NCBI GenBank assembly: GCA_002435545.1
Contig: DJNB01000137.1
Location: 257 to 16,152, forward strand
Length of the DNA: 15,896 nt
Origin: Lachnoclostridium sp. UBA6475
Lineage (GTDB): Bacteria > Bacillota > Clostridia > Lachnospirales > Lachnospiraceae
Direction of reading: 5' to 3'
A program made the translations under genes and the position numbers. This document shows, piece after piece, positions 15,490 through 15,896 of the stretch; position 1 is the first letter of the stretch; every line of letters begins with the position of its first letter. The notes beneath the pieces are model-generated. The model was given only the letters and a program-made list of their open reading frames with translations, was not told where the DNA came from and made no database searches.

Positions 15490-15615
15490 GGGACCATCGG
15501 TTCTCGTATCGGGATCCGCTTGCGCTTAGAGAACGCACGCAGCGGTGCATGAGGGCGCAGTGCGCCCTCTATGCACCGGCGGCGTTCTAAATCCCTCACG
15601 AGAACCGATGGTCCC
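15490..15615. repeat. 126-nt long-stem inverted repeat (MITE-like or structured RNA element)
   Basis: Perfect 18-bp terminal arms, GGGACCATCGGTTCTCGT (15490-15507) and its complement (15598-15615), enclose further nested pairs: GGGAT/ATCCC (15511-15515 with 15591-15595), AGAACGC/GCGTTCT (15530-15536 with 15582-15588), CGGTGCAT/ATGCACCG (15543-15550 with 15571-15578) and GAGGGCGC/GCGCCCTC (15551-15558 with 15562-15569), with a 3-nt apex loop. It begins 3 bp after the subtilase stop. No U-run follows, so it is not a standard intrinsic terminator. No clear target-site duplication was seen. Confidence 0.85.
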
Positions 15616-15896
15616 TTGTAGAACTAAGAGGGCACCCCGGAGGAGGGGAGGCAGGCTATGGAGTGGCGTGAAGCGGCAAAAGGCAACGTAAAAAAGGGAA
15701 AAGTGAAATTAGGTTGCCTGTCTCGGCTTGTGAAGCGGCGAAAGGCAACGTAAAGGGGAAGACCAGGCGACGCAGGTTGCTTTTAGGGCGGGAGAGAAGC
15801 TAGAAAAGCAACCTGGAAAGAGGAAAATATTGGAAATAGCTACTTGCTTTCCCGACACCCCGGAAAGAAGGAAGAGCAAGTCATTGCAGTGGTGAG
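15616..15896. repeat. Gene-free purine-rich tract with interleaved direct and inverted repeats
   Basis: No credible ORF is seen. A 25-nt near-identical direct repeat beginning GTGAAGCGGC lies at 15668-15692 and 15730-15754; the copies differ at one base. The first copy's AGGCAAC (15681-15687) pairs with GTTGCCT (15713-15719). AGGTTGCTTTT (15774-15784) pairs with AAAAGCAACCT (15804-15814). ACTTGCT (15842-15848) pairs with AGCAAGT (15875-15881), enclosing CTTTCC/GGAAAG (15847-15852 with 15862-15867). The stretch runs off the window end. Confidence 0.7.

Noticed and set aside
15490..15615. The long hairpin as the intrinsic terminator of the receptor/subtilase unit.
   Set aside because: It is followed by TTGTAGAAC, not a U-run, and is far longer than usual terminators.

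Overview
The window looks like a chromosomal segment of an anaerobic, Gram-positive, low-to-moderate-GC Clostridia bacterium, most likely a Lachnospiraceae-type gut organism. This is inferred from strong AGGAGG ribosome sites, BspA-type leucine-rich surface proteins with Thr/Pro stalks, a Csp-like subtilase and a methyl-accepting chemotaxis protein that suggests motility. No rRNA, tRNA, CRISPR array, transposase or phage gene was seen.

Layout. (1) 1-7063, + strand: a likely operon of two tandem paralogous surface proteins (the first cut by the window start) and a GT8 glycosyltransferase. The second surface gene and the GT8 gene overlap at stop/start. Each surface protein has a beta-helix/GLUG-like adhesive region, a mucin-like Thr/Pro/Lys stalk built on 13-residue repeats, and a basic C-terminal LRR_5-type domain. 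(2) 7120-7879: thrH (HAD phosphoserine phosphatase/homoserine phosphotransferase) as a single-gene unit with a clear sigma-A promoter and a strong hairpin terminator. (3) 7831-9061, - strand: an AT-rich island with an Abi_2 (AbiD/AbiF) HEPN-domain protein under its own promoter. Just past its stop codon, on the same strand, is a perfect-consensus promoter (TTGACA-17-TATAAT) placed to make an RNA of about 118 nt with no ORF, ending in the hairpin shared with thrH. This is the most interesting locus: a compact HEPN-protein/small-RNA cassette, probably an abortive-infection or toxin-antitoxin module.

(4) 9146-11864, + strand: a Na+/phosphate cotransporter with a C-terminal PhoU-like domain, overlapping by ATGA a CorA-type divalent-cation channel, so phosphate and Mg2+ handling appear translationally coupled. 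(5) 11871-15486, + strand: a chemotaxis receptor with a single Cache sensor that carries a calcium-loop-like insert, followed closely by an S8 subtilase with an intact catalytic triad and no signal peptide. (6) 15487-15896: no gene. It holds a 126-nt long-stem hairpin with perfect 18-bp arms, then a purine-rich stretch of interleaved direct and inverted repeats based on GGCAAC/GTTGCC.

All functional assignments come from motifs and family knowledge; no database search was run.
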